Source: DTJG01 sp964532995 (lineage in GTDB: Bacteria; Ratteibacteria; UBA8468; B48-G9; DTJG01). From it: DNA of 15,757 nt. This document shows positions 8,276 through 15,744 of this stretch, one piece after another. Both the position numbers and the translations under genes were made by a program. Numbering within the stretch: position 1 is the stretch's first letter; each line of letters opens with the position of its first letter. Below the pieces are notes generated by a model, which saw only the letters and a list, made by a program, of their open reading frames with translations, did not search any database and was not told where the DNA came from. The stretch spans positions 1-15,757 of the forward strand of contig CAZHJN010000043.1 in NCBI GenBank assembly GCA_964532995.1, given 5' to 3'.

Positions 8276-9059
8276 GAAGATAGAAAAATCATTGAAAGAA
8301 ATAAACCTTTATCTTATGAAATGTCTCAGACATACAGGTGGTATGGCGAAGAAACTTGAAAAATCAATGTACTATTCTGTATTTCCGGGCGGGAAAAGAA
8401 TAAGACCACTTTTGGTTATGTCTGTTGCAAAAATTGTTGGAGTACCTGCAAAAAAAATTCTTCCAGCAGCCTGCGGAATAGAACTTATTCACTGTTTTTC
8501 TCTTGTTCATGATGACCTGCCATGTATGGATGACGATGATTTCAGAAGAGGTAAACCCACATGTCATAAGAAATTCGGGGAAGATCAGGCGCTTCTTGCA
8601 GGGGATGCGCTTTTGTGCCTGGGCATAAGGGAGATTGCAAGGTGTGGAATAACAGAAGTGGTGATAAGAACATGCGATGCGCTTGGATCAAACGGCATGG
8701 CAGGAGGACAATCCCTTGATATGATTTTTAAAAACAAAACAATATCCGATAAGACCAAAAACTGGATAGACATGAAAAAAACAGGTGAGTTATTTTCCCT
8801 CTGTTTTGAAATACCCGCGATTGCAGGCAGATGCAGCAGCCGGCAAAGTAGAAGGCTTAAAGAGATCGGTGTACTGTTCGGCAAGGCATTTCAGATTCTT
8901 GACGACATCACTGACAGGGAAGGAAATGAAAAGATTTTGAAAAAGCAACTTGATGCTGCAGTGAATCATTTACTTGTCAGGATAGGAGAATTTGGCAGTA
9001 AGTCCGATATGCTTGCTTGGCTTGTCAGAATGATTTTTGGCGGTTTTGTGGACGGGTAA
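8268..9059 (+). CDS. ispA: Short-chain polyprenyl (farnesyl/geranylgeranyl) diphosphate synthase, shortened
   Basis: Head-to-tail condensation of isopentenyl diphosphate onto allylic diphosphates, feeding the undecaprenyl carrier and other isoprenoids. GGKRIRP, the first aspartate motif D82-D83...D88 (DDLPCMD), FRRGKPT, GMAGGQSLDM, the KTGEL motif and the second aspartate motif D212-D213-D216 (DDITD) all match trans-prenyltransferases. At 263 residues it is about 30 short of the usual 290-300. The lost part lies after DDITD: the normal GK...K.TYP segment is absent and the chain runs into a short C-terminal helix. The start is the GTG at 8268, with AAGG 5 nt upstream inside alr. It overlaps alr by 8 nt. 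It may still be active, but function and product length are less certain than the family call. The symbol follows the family. Confidence 0.85.
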   Translation: MDKKIEKSLKEINLYLMKCLRHTGGMAKKLEKSMYYSVFPGGKRIRPLLVMSVAKIVGVPAKKILPAACGIELIHCFSLVHDDLPCMDDDDFRRGKPTCHKKFGEDQALLAGDALLCLGIREIARCGITEVVIRTCDALGSNGMAGGQSLDMIFKNKTISDKTKNWIDMKKTGELFSLCFEIPAIAGRCSSRQSRRLKEIGVLFGKAFQILDDITDREGNEKILKKQLDAAVNHLLVRIGEFGSKSDMLAWLVRMIFGGFVDG

Positions 9060-9073
9060 ATTTGTGTTAAAAT
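9046..9073 (+). promoter_or_regulatory. Possible promoter before the ABC transporter genes
   Basis: TTGTGG (9046-9051, 3 of 6 matches to -35) and TAAAAT (9068-9073, the same -10 as before serA) are separated by 16 bp. A small CAGAA/TTCTG inverted repeat (9075-9090) follows in the leader. The weak -35 makes this tentative; the 50-bp gap after a run of overlapping genes is the main reason to suspect a promoter. Confidence 0.35.
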
Positions 9074-9098
9074 ACAGAATAATTTTTCTGACAGCAGT

Positions 9099-9104
9099 AG
9101 GAGG
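9099..9104 (+). promoter_or_regulatory. Strong ribosome binding site of the ABC ATPase gene
   Basis: A full AGGAGG lies 5 nt before the ATG at 9110. It is the strongest Shine-Dalgarno match I noticed in the window and suggests independent, efficient translation of the first ABC gene, unlike the coupled genes around it. Confidence 0.75.
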
Positions 9105-9109
9105 AAATC

Positions 9110-9880
9110 ATGGCAATTATTGAAACGAAAGACCTTACAAAACACTACCGTATCGGGAAAAAGAAAACCGTTATAGGCCTTGAAAAGGTGAACCTTTCAG
9201 TCAACCAGGGAGAAATTTTCGGGATACTGGGTCCGAATGGTTCGGGTAAAACCACATGCCTGAAACTTTTGCTCGGTATACTGTTTCCCACCTCGGGACA
9301 GGCTTATATTATGGAAAAAACACCTGATGACATAAACATGAAACAGCATGTTGGTTTTCTGCCTGAGAACCCTTATTATTACGACTATCTTACTGGTCCT
9401 GAACTTCTTCAGTTTTACGCCAGTTTATATTCTCTTGATTCGCAAAAAGCGAAAAGCAGAATAGAACAATTGCTTGAACTGGTTGAATTGCAGAATGCAA
9501 AAAGGCTCCATCTGAGACATTATTCAAAAGGGATGCTTGAAAGAATAGGACTTGCTGCAAGTCTCATCAATGATCCTGAGATTTTGATTTTTGATGAGCC
9601 GACCACAGGTCTTGATCCTATTGGCTGCAGGGATACAAGAAACCTTTTATTGAAATTGAAGGAACAGGGTAAAACAATCCTTCTTTCCAGCCATTTTCTT
9701 TCAGAGGTTGAGAGGGTTTGCGATAGAATTGCCATCTTTCACAGGGGTTATCTGCTTGCTACAGGTACCCTTGATGGTTTGAATAAACAGTATCAGGCAC
9801 AGAATCTTGAAGACCTTTTTGTCAAGACAATATGTAATTTTGATAACCAGGTTGCAACAATGACAGGAGAAGGATCATGA
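9110..9880 (+). CDS. ABC transporter ATP-binding protein (ABC-2 type)
   Basis: A 256-residue cytoplasmic ATPase that would power the membrane protein encoded next. The Walker A loop is GPNGSGKTT (G41-T49). The signature motif is YSKGM (138-142), a variant of LSGGQ common in exporters of the ABC-2 class. Walker B ends ILIFDEP with D162-E163, followed by the TTGLDP D-loop, and the switch histidine is H195 in SSHFLSE. Length and order resemble the CcmA/NatA/GldA group. It starts at ATG 9110 after a strong ribosome binding site, and its end overlaps the permease gene by 4 nt (ATGA). Together with the next two genes it looks like one exporter or envelope module. The substrate cannot be inferred from the ATPase. 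Confidence 0.92.
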   Translation: MAIIETKDLTKHYRIGKKKTVIGLEKVNLSVNQGEIFGILGPNGSGKTTCLKLLLGILFPTSGQAYIMEKTPDDINMKQHVGFLPENPYYYDYLTGPELLQFYASLYSLDSQKAKSRIEQLLELVELQNAKRLHLRHYSKGMLERIGLAASLINDPEILIFDEPTTGLDPIGCRDTRNLLLKLKEQGKTILLSSHFLSEVERVCDRIAIFHRGYLLATGTLDGLNKQYQAQNLEDLFVKTICNFDNQVATMTGEGS

Positions 9881-10641
9881 AAAAAATGTGGCTCATTGGG
9901 CGTAACACATTCAGGGAATCAATCAGGAAAAAGATGCTCTATATCATACTCATTTTTGCATTGATTGTGATTGGCGCTTCAAAACTTTTCTCATTCCTTA
10001 CAGCTGAAGAAGAACTGAAAATGATAAAGGATGTGAGTTTTTCCGCAATTGAGTTTTTCGGTGCACTCATGGCTATTTTTGGTTCGCTTTATGCTATTTC
10101 CGCAGAGATTGAAAGAAGGACAATCTACACCCTTTTAACCAAACCAATAAGACGTTCTGATTTTGTGCTGGGTAAGTTCTTTGGAGTGTCAATGATTGTT
10201 CTTGTGAATTTTATTCTGATGACAGTTTTTTTCATCGGACTGTTGCTTTTCAAAAAAAGCCCTCCTGATTTACAGGTTTTCAAAACTCTGCTTCTGATAT
10301 TTTTTGAACTCATACTGATAGGTGGTATTACGCTTGCCCTCGGAACATTTACCTCAGATGCATTCAATATTATCTGTTCATTCTTCCTTTACATTGTTGG
10401 GCATCTGACCTCATACGGGAAAGAACTGGTGGAAAGGACAGAAAACATTATTGTGAGAGGTCTTACAGATATGCTGTATACCCTTGTTCCAAACTATGAA
10501 AATTTCAATATCAGGGACAAAATTGTCGTCGGTCTTAATGTGAGCTGGGGTTATGTGGGATACACAATTCTGTATGGAATTCTTTATGTCTGCATTGCTC
10601 TTTATGTTGCGCTTTATTTTTTTGAGAAAAGGGAAATATGA
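9877..10641 (+). CDS. ABC-2 type transporter permease
   Basis: A 254-residue membrane protein with six likely helices at about 21-41, 57-76, 102-125, 136-157, 160-178 and 226-249. The basic N terminus RNTFRESIRKKM and the stretch ERRTIYTLLTKPIRRSDFVLGK between helices 2 and 3 are typical of ABC-2 permeases of the NosY/GldF kind, where this loop contacts the ATPase. A soluble part of about 45 residues lies between helices 5 and 6. It overlaps the ATPase gene by 4 nt and the TPR gene by 4 nt, so all three are probably made together. Only one permease is encoded, so a homodimer is likely. Substrate unknown. Confidence 0.88.
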   Translation: MKKMWLIGRNTFRESIRKKMLYIILIFALIVIGASKLFSFLTAEEELKMIKDVSFSAIEFFGALMAIFGSLYAISAEIERRTIYTLLTKPIRRSDFVLGKFFGVSMIVLVNFILMTVFFIGLLLFKKSPPDLQVFKTLLLIFFELILIGGITLALGTFTSDAFNIICSFFLYIVGHLTSYGKELVERTENIIVRGLTDMLYTLVPNYENFNIRDKIVVGLNVSWGYVGYTILYGILYVCIALYVALYFFEKREI

Positions 10642-11324
10642 GAAAAAAGGGTTATAGATACTTTCTTATCATCGTTATTCTTTTTGTCGGAGTGCATCTT
10701 GTTCAGGTACAGATTGATTATCGTAAAAAGGCTGAGAACCTTGAAAGCGCCCTGCTGTTGATGCCGGGTCAGATGGCAGGAAGTCTTGTCCTCGGCGGCT
10801 TTAAGGGTCTTGCGGCTGATCTGCTGTGGTTGAACATGGAAACATACTGGCACAGCGGACAGCATTACAAAATCCTTCCACTGCTTGAAGCGATCGCATG
10901 GCTTCAACCAAGCTACATTCTGGTATGGACAATAGGTGGCTGGCATATGGCTTACAACATTTATGCTATGGTGAAAACAGAAGAAGAAAAGCAATTCTGG
11001 TATGACCAGGGAATAAAATTTTTGAAAAAAGGTCTCACCTATCCTTTTAATGCAAACAAATATGATATCTGTTTTGAGCTGGGCTGGACATACTATCACA
11101 AAGGCAAAGATTATCCCAATGCTGTGAAATATTTTGAGAAAGCCATAAAATATCCTCATCCGGATTATGTTGATGATGTGCTCGCCCATGCCTATGAAAA
11201 AAACGGACAGATAGACAAAGCGATAAAACAATGGGAGTTTGTCAGGGATAATTATACCGCCTTTTTTGACATAGCCACCCGTATGATCAATGACCTCAAA
11301 ACAAAGGGTAAAGCAACCCCGTAA
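10638..11324 (+). CDS. Membrane-anchored TPR protein linked to the ABC transporter
   Basis: A 228-residue protein with a basic start and one hydrophobic segment (about 8-26) that could be a signal anchor or an uncleaved signal peptide. Most of the chain would then lie outside the cytoplasm. A conserved-looking stretch GGFKGLAADLLWL (residues 53-65) is followed by a Trp- and Tyr-rich helical region. Two TPR-like helix pairs are seen at about 145-172 (ELGWTYYHKGKDYPNAVKYFEKAI) and 179-206 (AHAYEKNGQIDKAIKQWE). TPR repeats bind protein partners, so it may be an accessory part of the transporter; this is inferred from the 4-nt overlap with the permease gene. It overlaps gmk by 35 nt. I do not know a named function for it. 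Confidence 0.75.
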   Translation: MRKKGYRYFLIIVILFVGVHLVQVQIDYRKKAENLESALLLMPGQMAGSLVLGGFKGLAADLLWLNMETYWHSGQHYKILPLLEAIAWLQPSYILVWTIGGWHMAYNIYAMVKTEEEKQFWYDQGIKFLKKGLTYPFNANKYDICFELGWTYYHKGKDYPNAVKYFEKAIKYPHPDYVDDVLAHAYEKNGQIDKAIKQWEFVRDNYTAFFDIATRMINDLKTKGKATP

Positions 11325-11871
11325 GGCAAAAATTATTGTCCTTTCAGCGCCTTCAGGAACAGGGAAAACCACCCTTGTTAATTTCATGAAACAACATTTT
11401 GATGATATGGTGGTGTCCATCTCATTTACAACAAGGTTCCCGAGGAAGGATGAAAGAAATGGCATTGACTATCATTTCATAAGCGAAAGTGATTTTAAGA
11501 AAAAGATTGAACAGGGATTTTTTGCTGAATGGGCAAAGGTCTATGACAATTATTATGGTACCTCAAAAGAATTTATCGAAGAAAACATAAAAAAGGATAA
11601 AATTGTTCTGCTGACAATTGACACTCAGGGAGCACTTCAGATAAAAAAGAAGTATCCTGAAGCAATGCTTGTAGGCATTCTTCCACCCTCAATGAAAGAA
11701 CAGGAAAACAGGCTCAAAAAAAGGGGAGAAACATCGGAAAGCATAGAAAGAAGATTGAAAGAATCAGCTATGGAAAGAAAAATCCTTATGGAAAAATATG
11801 ATTACCGCTTCATAAACCGCGATCTTGAAAAGACAGCCAGAAAAATTCTTTTACTTGTTGAAAAACACTGA
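11290..11871 (+). CDS. gmk: Guanylate kinase
   Basis: Phosphorylates GMP to GDP with ATP, an essential step of purine nucleotide supply, in the cytoplasm. The product is 193 residues. The P-loop SAPSGTGKTT (19-28), the GMP-binding SFTTRFPRKDERNGIDYHFI region, YGTS, the IDTQGALQIKK segment, ILPPS and the RRLKESAMERK lid are all typical. The only ATG upstream of the P-loop is at 11290, which lies 35 nt inside the TPR gene and has no Shine-Dalgarno site before it, so translation probably depends on coupling to the upstream gene. The first 13 residues are poorly conserved and basic. The usual partner rpoZ does not follow; a glycoside hydrolase gene overlaps its stop by 1 nt instead. Confidence 0.94.
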   Translation: MTSKQRVKQPRKAKIIVLSAPSGTGKTTLVNFMKQHFDDMVVSISFTTRFPRKDERNGIDYHFISESDFKKKIEQGFFAEWAKVYDNYYGTSKEFIEENIKKDKIVLLTIDTQGALQIKKKYPEAMLVGILPPSMKEQENRLKKRGETSESIERRLKESAMERKILMEKYDYRFINRDLEKTARKILLLVEKH

Positions 11872-14027
11872 TGAAAGAATTCGAAAAAACTTTTTATGGC
11901 TGCTGTTTTCCTGACAGGCACTATCATCCGGTATATCTTGCAAATGGCGTTGATGCAGTAATGATAAATATAACCGGTTCAGGAGATAGCTGGTGGGAAA
12001 ATAGCGATTATTCAAGTATATTTGGCCAGTACTGTCGTGGCTGGTATAAATCTGACCGCAGGATATACTCTGACTCAAACCTTGTTTACGGGCGGATTAT
12101 TCCTCTTTTTGAATTCTCTTCAAACGCACTTATCAATGACGAAATAGTTGTTCCGCGGGACTGCAAGCAGTTTTTTGATCCTGAAACAGCAACTGTCACA
12201 ACATTTTACAAACAGCTTGACAATGTTTCCCTTCAGGAGATGGAAGTCCAGATTACAACTTTTCTCACATCCGACCATATCCTTGTTGAGCATTACAGAT
12301 TTCTCAAAAGCCCTGATTCAGGAGCCTCAATTCAATTTTTCCTTAATGCGCCATCAAAGGCGAGACTTGATATTTATCCTGAACCGGTGATTATGGATAG
12401 TTTTTCTCTGGAGACAGTTTTTGAAAAGTCTCTTATTGTGTGCAAATATTCAAAAGAAAAAATTAGAGGCGTTGCACTGAGCTGGTTTGATTGTCCCGGT
12501 ATGCCAGCAAAACATGAGTATCCCGGGAAAACAGATTTCACAGCAGTTTTGAGAACATGCAGAATGAAAGCAGGGCAATCCTTTACAAGGTATCTTATAG
12601 CCGTTGATGAAAGAGATGATGCTGATTTTGAAAAAGCAGCCAGAAGAATACTTTCAAAATGCCAGAATTCTAATTTTTACAAAATTTATAATGATCACAG
12701 GGAACACTGGCGAAGGTATTCTTCCACCATGAGTCTGAAAATTCCGGATGGAAAAATTTCCCATATCTATAATGCAAGCAGGTATATCATCAAAGCAAAT
12801 CTTCACCCATCGGGTTTCCTGCCGGTCGGAATAATGCCGTATCTCTGGCAATCTGTGATGTTCTGGGACGCGTGTTTCGCAGTTGAAGCCTTAATCGGAA
12901 CCGGAAACATCTGCGAGGCAAAAAAAGTTCTTGAGCATCTTCTTGTTTATGAAGATGAAGGAAGAAAACTTGCCCAACAACACGGAAGAAAAGGAATAAG
13001 ACTTGAATGGACCGTTGAAGAAAACAGGTTCACAAAATACAACTTTCTTACAGAGCAGATTCACAACAACGCGATGTGGGCTTATCAGATTTTTCTGTTT
13101 TATAGATACACAAAGGATAATGAATTTCTCAAAAAAATGTTTCATTTTGCCGAGCAGCTTCTTCTCTTCATTGCTGATGGATTCCTTTTTGATATGGGAA
13201 GTCACATTATAGTAACAAAATGCGAGGGTGTTGATGAATCAACGGTGATAGAAAAAATCAATGATACCTGGACCTGTGCGATTACACTCAGGGCTCTGAT
13301 GGAATATAAAACTGCAGCAGAAGCCATTGGTGAAAAGCCACTGATTCAGAACATTGATGAATTGATAAAAAAGATTACAGCAGGTCTGAATATGAATGTT
13401 GATGGTAATAATGTGATGCAGTCATTTATGGGAGGAAAGCTTCCTCACTGGGGATCATTGATTTTTGACCTTTTTCCAAACCATCCATCACTCAGACCAA
13501 CAATTAAGAGAATGATGGAAAACTATGATGTCAATCTTGATATGTACAACTTCCACGGCGTTACAAGATATGCTGAAAAAATGTTTCCCTGGGCTAACTG
13601 GTGGGTCATAAGAATCCTTGCAAGAAGCGGAGACGGGCTCTGTATGAAGATTCTTGAAAATGCATCAAAATACACAAACTATCACGGTGCTATACCCGAA
13701 AGATTTTTTTACCATTCTGAGCCATTCAATAACTGGTTTCTCACAGCTCATTCAGCAATGGTCTGGGCTATTAATGGAATCTGCGCAAATGTCACAGGCG
13801 ATACCCTTAGGGTTCTTGTTTGCTGTGGAAAAAAATGGAAAGATGTTTCTTTCAAAAACATCTTTGCAGGAGACGGTTTTATTGTCAGCGCTGAAATGAA
13901 AAAAGGAAAGATAAAGAAACTCAGTATTGAAAACCTGTCAGGGAAAACAAAAACCCTCAAGATTTTTGTACCGGGTGAAAAACCCTTTTCGGTTTCATTA
14001 AATCCCGGGAAAACCAGGGTTATCTGA
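11871..14027 (+). CDS. (alpha/alpha)6-barrel glycoside hydrolase, GH65-like
   Basis: A 718-residue protein with the layout of six-hairpin glycosidases such as GH65, GH63 and GH37. An N-terminal beta-sandwich (1 to about 270) precedes a helical catalytic domain (about 290-640), then a short C-terminal beta domain (about 645-718). In the helical domain MFWDACFAVEALI (W332, D333) matches the FWDxE/F signature, and E395 in TEQIHNN lies where inverting enzymes carry an acid residue. A further conserved-looking stretch is FPWANWWVIRILAR. Catalytic roles are inferred. There is no signal peptide, so it should be cytoplasmic. Its ATG overlaps the gmk stop (TGATG), so it is likely translated by re-initiation. 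The GH20 gene follows after 1 nt. Substrate and hydrolase versus phosphorylase activity cannot be decided. Confidence 0.72.
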   Translation: MKEFEKTFYGCCFPDRHYHPVYLANGVDAVMINITGSGDSWWENSDYSSIFGQYCRGWYKSDRRIYSDSNLVYGRIIPLFEFSSNALINDEIVVPRDCKQFFDPETATVTTFYKQLDNVSLQEMEVQITTFLTSDHILVEHYRFLKSPDSGASIQFFLNAPSKARLDIYPEPVIMDSFSLETVFEKSLIVCKYSKEKIRGVALSWFDCPGMPAKHEYPGKTDFTAVLRTCRMKAGQSFTRYLIAVDERDDADFEKAARRILSKCQNSNFYKIYNDHREHWRRYSSTMSLKIPDGKISHIYNASRYIIKANLHPSGFLPVGIMPYLWQSVMFWDACFAVEALIGTGNICEAKKVLEHLLVYEDEGRKLAQQHGRKGIRLEWTVEENRFTKYNFLTEQIHNNAMWAYQIFLFYRYTKDNEFLKKMFHFAEQLLLFIADGFLFDMGSHIIVTKCEGVDESTVIEKINDTWTCAITLRALMEYKTAAEAIGEKPLIQNIDELIKKITAGLNMNVDGNNVMQSFMGGKLPHWGSLIFDLFPNHPSLRPTIKRMMENYDVNLDMYNFHGVTRYAEKMFPWANWWVIRILARSGDGLCMKILENASKYTNYHGAIPERFFYHSEPFNNWFLTAHSAMVWAINGICANVTGDTLRVLVCCGKKWKDVSFKNIFAGDGFIVSAEMKKGKIKKLSIENLSGKTKTLKIFVPGEKPFSVSLNPGKTRVI

Positions 14028-14028
14028 A

Positions 14029-15678
14029 ATGGGAAATTTCGCAGACTGGGTTTCAGGAAAGCCCGCAATTGAAAAAAGAATCGTGCATATTGACCTGAAA
14101 GGTCCAAAAATACCTTTTGAATCTTTCAAAAAATTCATAGGAATTCTGGCTCGCTGGGGAATAAATGGCGTCCTTGTTGAATATGAACACAGGCTTCCAT
14201 ATATTCCACTTAAAAATCAATTTCCTGCCTCTGAAAGATACACAAAATCACAGCTGAAAGAATTGATAGCAATTGCAGCGGACAATGGAATTGAATGGAT
14301 CCCGCTTGTTCAAAGTTTCGGCCATGTGGAATATCTTTCAAGATTGGTCGGCACAGAACATCTTTTTGAAAATCCTGATTATCCGAAGCAGCTTTGCCCC
14401 TTGAAAAGGCAGGTAAAAAAATATCTTGAAAACCTCATAAATATTGTATGTGAACTTCATCCTGAAAGCAGATATATACATGTGGGTCAGGATGAGACAT
14501 TCCAGCTTGGGTTCTGTCCTGAGTGCCGGGAGATGGTAAGAAAAAAAGGGAAAATTGGCTTCTACCTTGAACATACCGGATATGTGTGGGAGACAGTAAA
14601 AAGGTATAACAGAATACCATTATTCTGGGCAGATATGTTTTTCACTGAAAACCGTCTTGATATGCTGAAAGAAATTGATAAAGGTGTGATTCCTGTTGTG
14701 TGGGAATATAATGATACGGACAGAATAACCCATGAAGTGTCAGTGGGCGGCAATAAACCTGTAATTTCTGATGCAAGAAATAAATTTAAAGCCGAAGAAC
14801 AGATTCCTGTTTCCAGGCTTGAAAAAGACGCGAACTATTTTGAGGATCTTGAAAAAAGAGTAAGAGATATGATCGGTACTGACGGAAAGACCGGTTATCC
14901 GAAAAGCTTTCCGCAGACTCGTATTATGTCAAAATTCAACAGGAATTTCTGGGTTGCATGTGCTGTTTATAACTGTTCTGACATGCTGTTTTCACCTTCC
15001 TTTATAAGAGGAGTTCTGAATCCTGTGATGATGATCGAGATTGCAAAAAAACTGAAGATCAAAGGGGTTATTGCAACAAACTGGGCAAGAGCCCATTCTT
15101 TTGCTCCTATTTCTCCACCATGGACACTTTCTATTTATAATACTGCGTATTTTGCCTCCTGTGCATATTCAGGGAAAACAGATTCTCACCATTTAAAGGA
15201 AATATCAAAGGTTGTGGCGCGTGAGATAGGCATACCGGCAGAATTCGGAAGATTTTCTCTTGATGACATTTTCTGGGTAATTTCAAGCAGTGCGCCTGGT
15301 CCGGGATTTATCAGGAGGATAGGATACCTTGAAAATGTCCTATCAATTATAAAGAAAAGAGCATTAAAAGGTATTTTTGGAAAGGCTCTGGCAATCAGTG
15401 TTGAAGCAGAACTTCTGTGGACAAAACTTATGTTTCTGCAGGAAGAGGCAAGATGGTGGACTCCGATGAAAGATGAAATTCCTTCTGTGATAAAAAAAGA
15501 AATGCTTGAAAGGTTTCGCATTATAGAAAAAGATATTAAAATACTTGAGAAAAAGGCAGCCGGTTATTATACCGAGAATGTCGGAGACAGAAAATCATTT
15601 TCCACATGGTGGAAAGGACTTTTTCAACTCGATCTGTTTCTTACAGAAAAAGCAATAAGATTTCTAATTCAAAAATAA
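14029..15678 (+). CDS. GH20 beta-N-acetylhexosaminidase, hexosaminidase D type
   Basis: A 549-residue cytoplasmic enzyme expected to release terminal beta-linked GlcNAc or GalNAc. The N-terminal TIM barrel follows mammalian hexosaminidase D closely in motif order: HIDLKG (about 20-25), WGINGVLVEYE, VQSFGHVEYL, ELHPESRYIHVG, then the GH20 catalytic Asp-Glu pair D155-E156 in GQDET, with CPEC (163-166) just after. In GH20 enzymes the aspartate orients the N-acetyl group and the glutamate is the acid. A helical C-terminal part (about 390-549) is not recognised. It lacks a signal peptide and the usual GH20b N-terminal domain. It starts 1 nt after the stop of the GH65-like gene, so the two are cotranslated and may act on the same glycan. 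This is inferred from position. Confidence 0.86.
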   Translation: MGNFADWVSGKPAIEKRIVHIDLKGPKIPFESFKKFIGILARWGINGVLVEYEHRLPYIPLKNQFPASERYTKSQLKELIAIAADNGIEWIPLVQSFGHVEYLSRLVGTEHLFENPDYPKQLCPLKRQVKKYLENLINIVCELHPESRYIHVGQDETFQLGFCPECREMVRKKGKIGFYLEHTGYVWETVKRYNRIPLFWADMFFTENRLDMLKEIDKGVIPVVWEYNDTDRITHEVSVGGNKPVISDARNKFKAEEQIPVSRLEKDANYFEDLEKRVRDMIGTDGKTGYPKSFPQTRIMSKFNRNFWVACAVYNCSDMLFSPSFIRGVLNPVMMIEIAKKLKIKGVIATNWARAHSFAPISPPWTLSIYNTAYFASCAYSGKTDSHHLKEISKVVAREIGIPAEFGRFSLDDIFWVISSSAPGPGFIRRIGYLENVLSIIKKRALKGIFGKALAISVEAELLWTKLMFLQEEARWWTPMKDEIPSVIKKEMLERFRIIEKDIKILEKKAAGYYTENVGDRKSFSTWWKGLFQLDLFLTEKAIRFLIQK

Positions 15679-15744
15679 TTCCCCCTTTTTTCCAGTTCTT
15701 CCTTCCCCCTTTGGAAAAGGGGGATTAAGGGGGATTTAAGGAAG
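15676..15744. repeat. C5/G5-rich palindromic repeat element
   Basis: A perfect hairpin CCCCCTTT-GGA-AAAGGGGG (15705-15723) is flanked by further matched arms. TAATTCCCCC (15676-15685) pairs with GGGGGATTTA (15729-15738) with one mismatch. CTTCCTT (15698-15704) can instead pair with AAGGAAG (15738-15744). The two outer pairings compete. There is no T tract on either strand directly after the hairpin, so it is not a standard intrinsic terminator, though it may stall polymerase or protect the mRNA end. From memory, units of CCCCCTTT and GGGGGATTAAGGGGGATTT form dispersed intergenic repeats in many environmental bacteria. Only one copy lies in this window, so repetition is not shown here. Confidence 0.65.

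Noticed and set aside
9110..11324. Gliding-motility or nitrous-oxide (Gld/Nos) system
   Set aside because: The ATPase and permease resemble those classes in general form only. No gldG, nosD or other marker genes are present.
10614..11465. A 283-codon open frame on the - strand
   Set aside because: It lies opposite the TPR gene and the start of gmk, both well supported. Its translation shows no recognisable domain and is best explained as a shadow of the + strand codon pattern.
15700..15735. Intrinsic terminator for the glycosidase genes
   Set aside because: The hairpin is strong, but no T tract follows on either strand, so I describe it as a repeat element instead.
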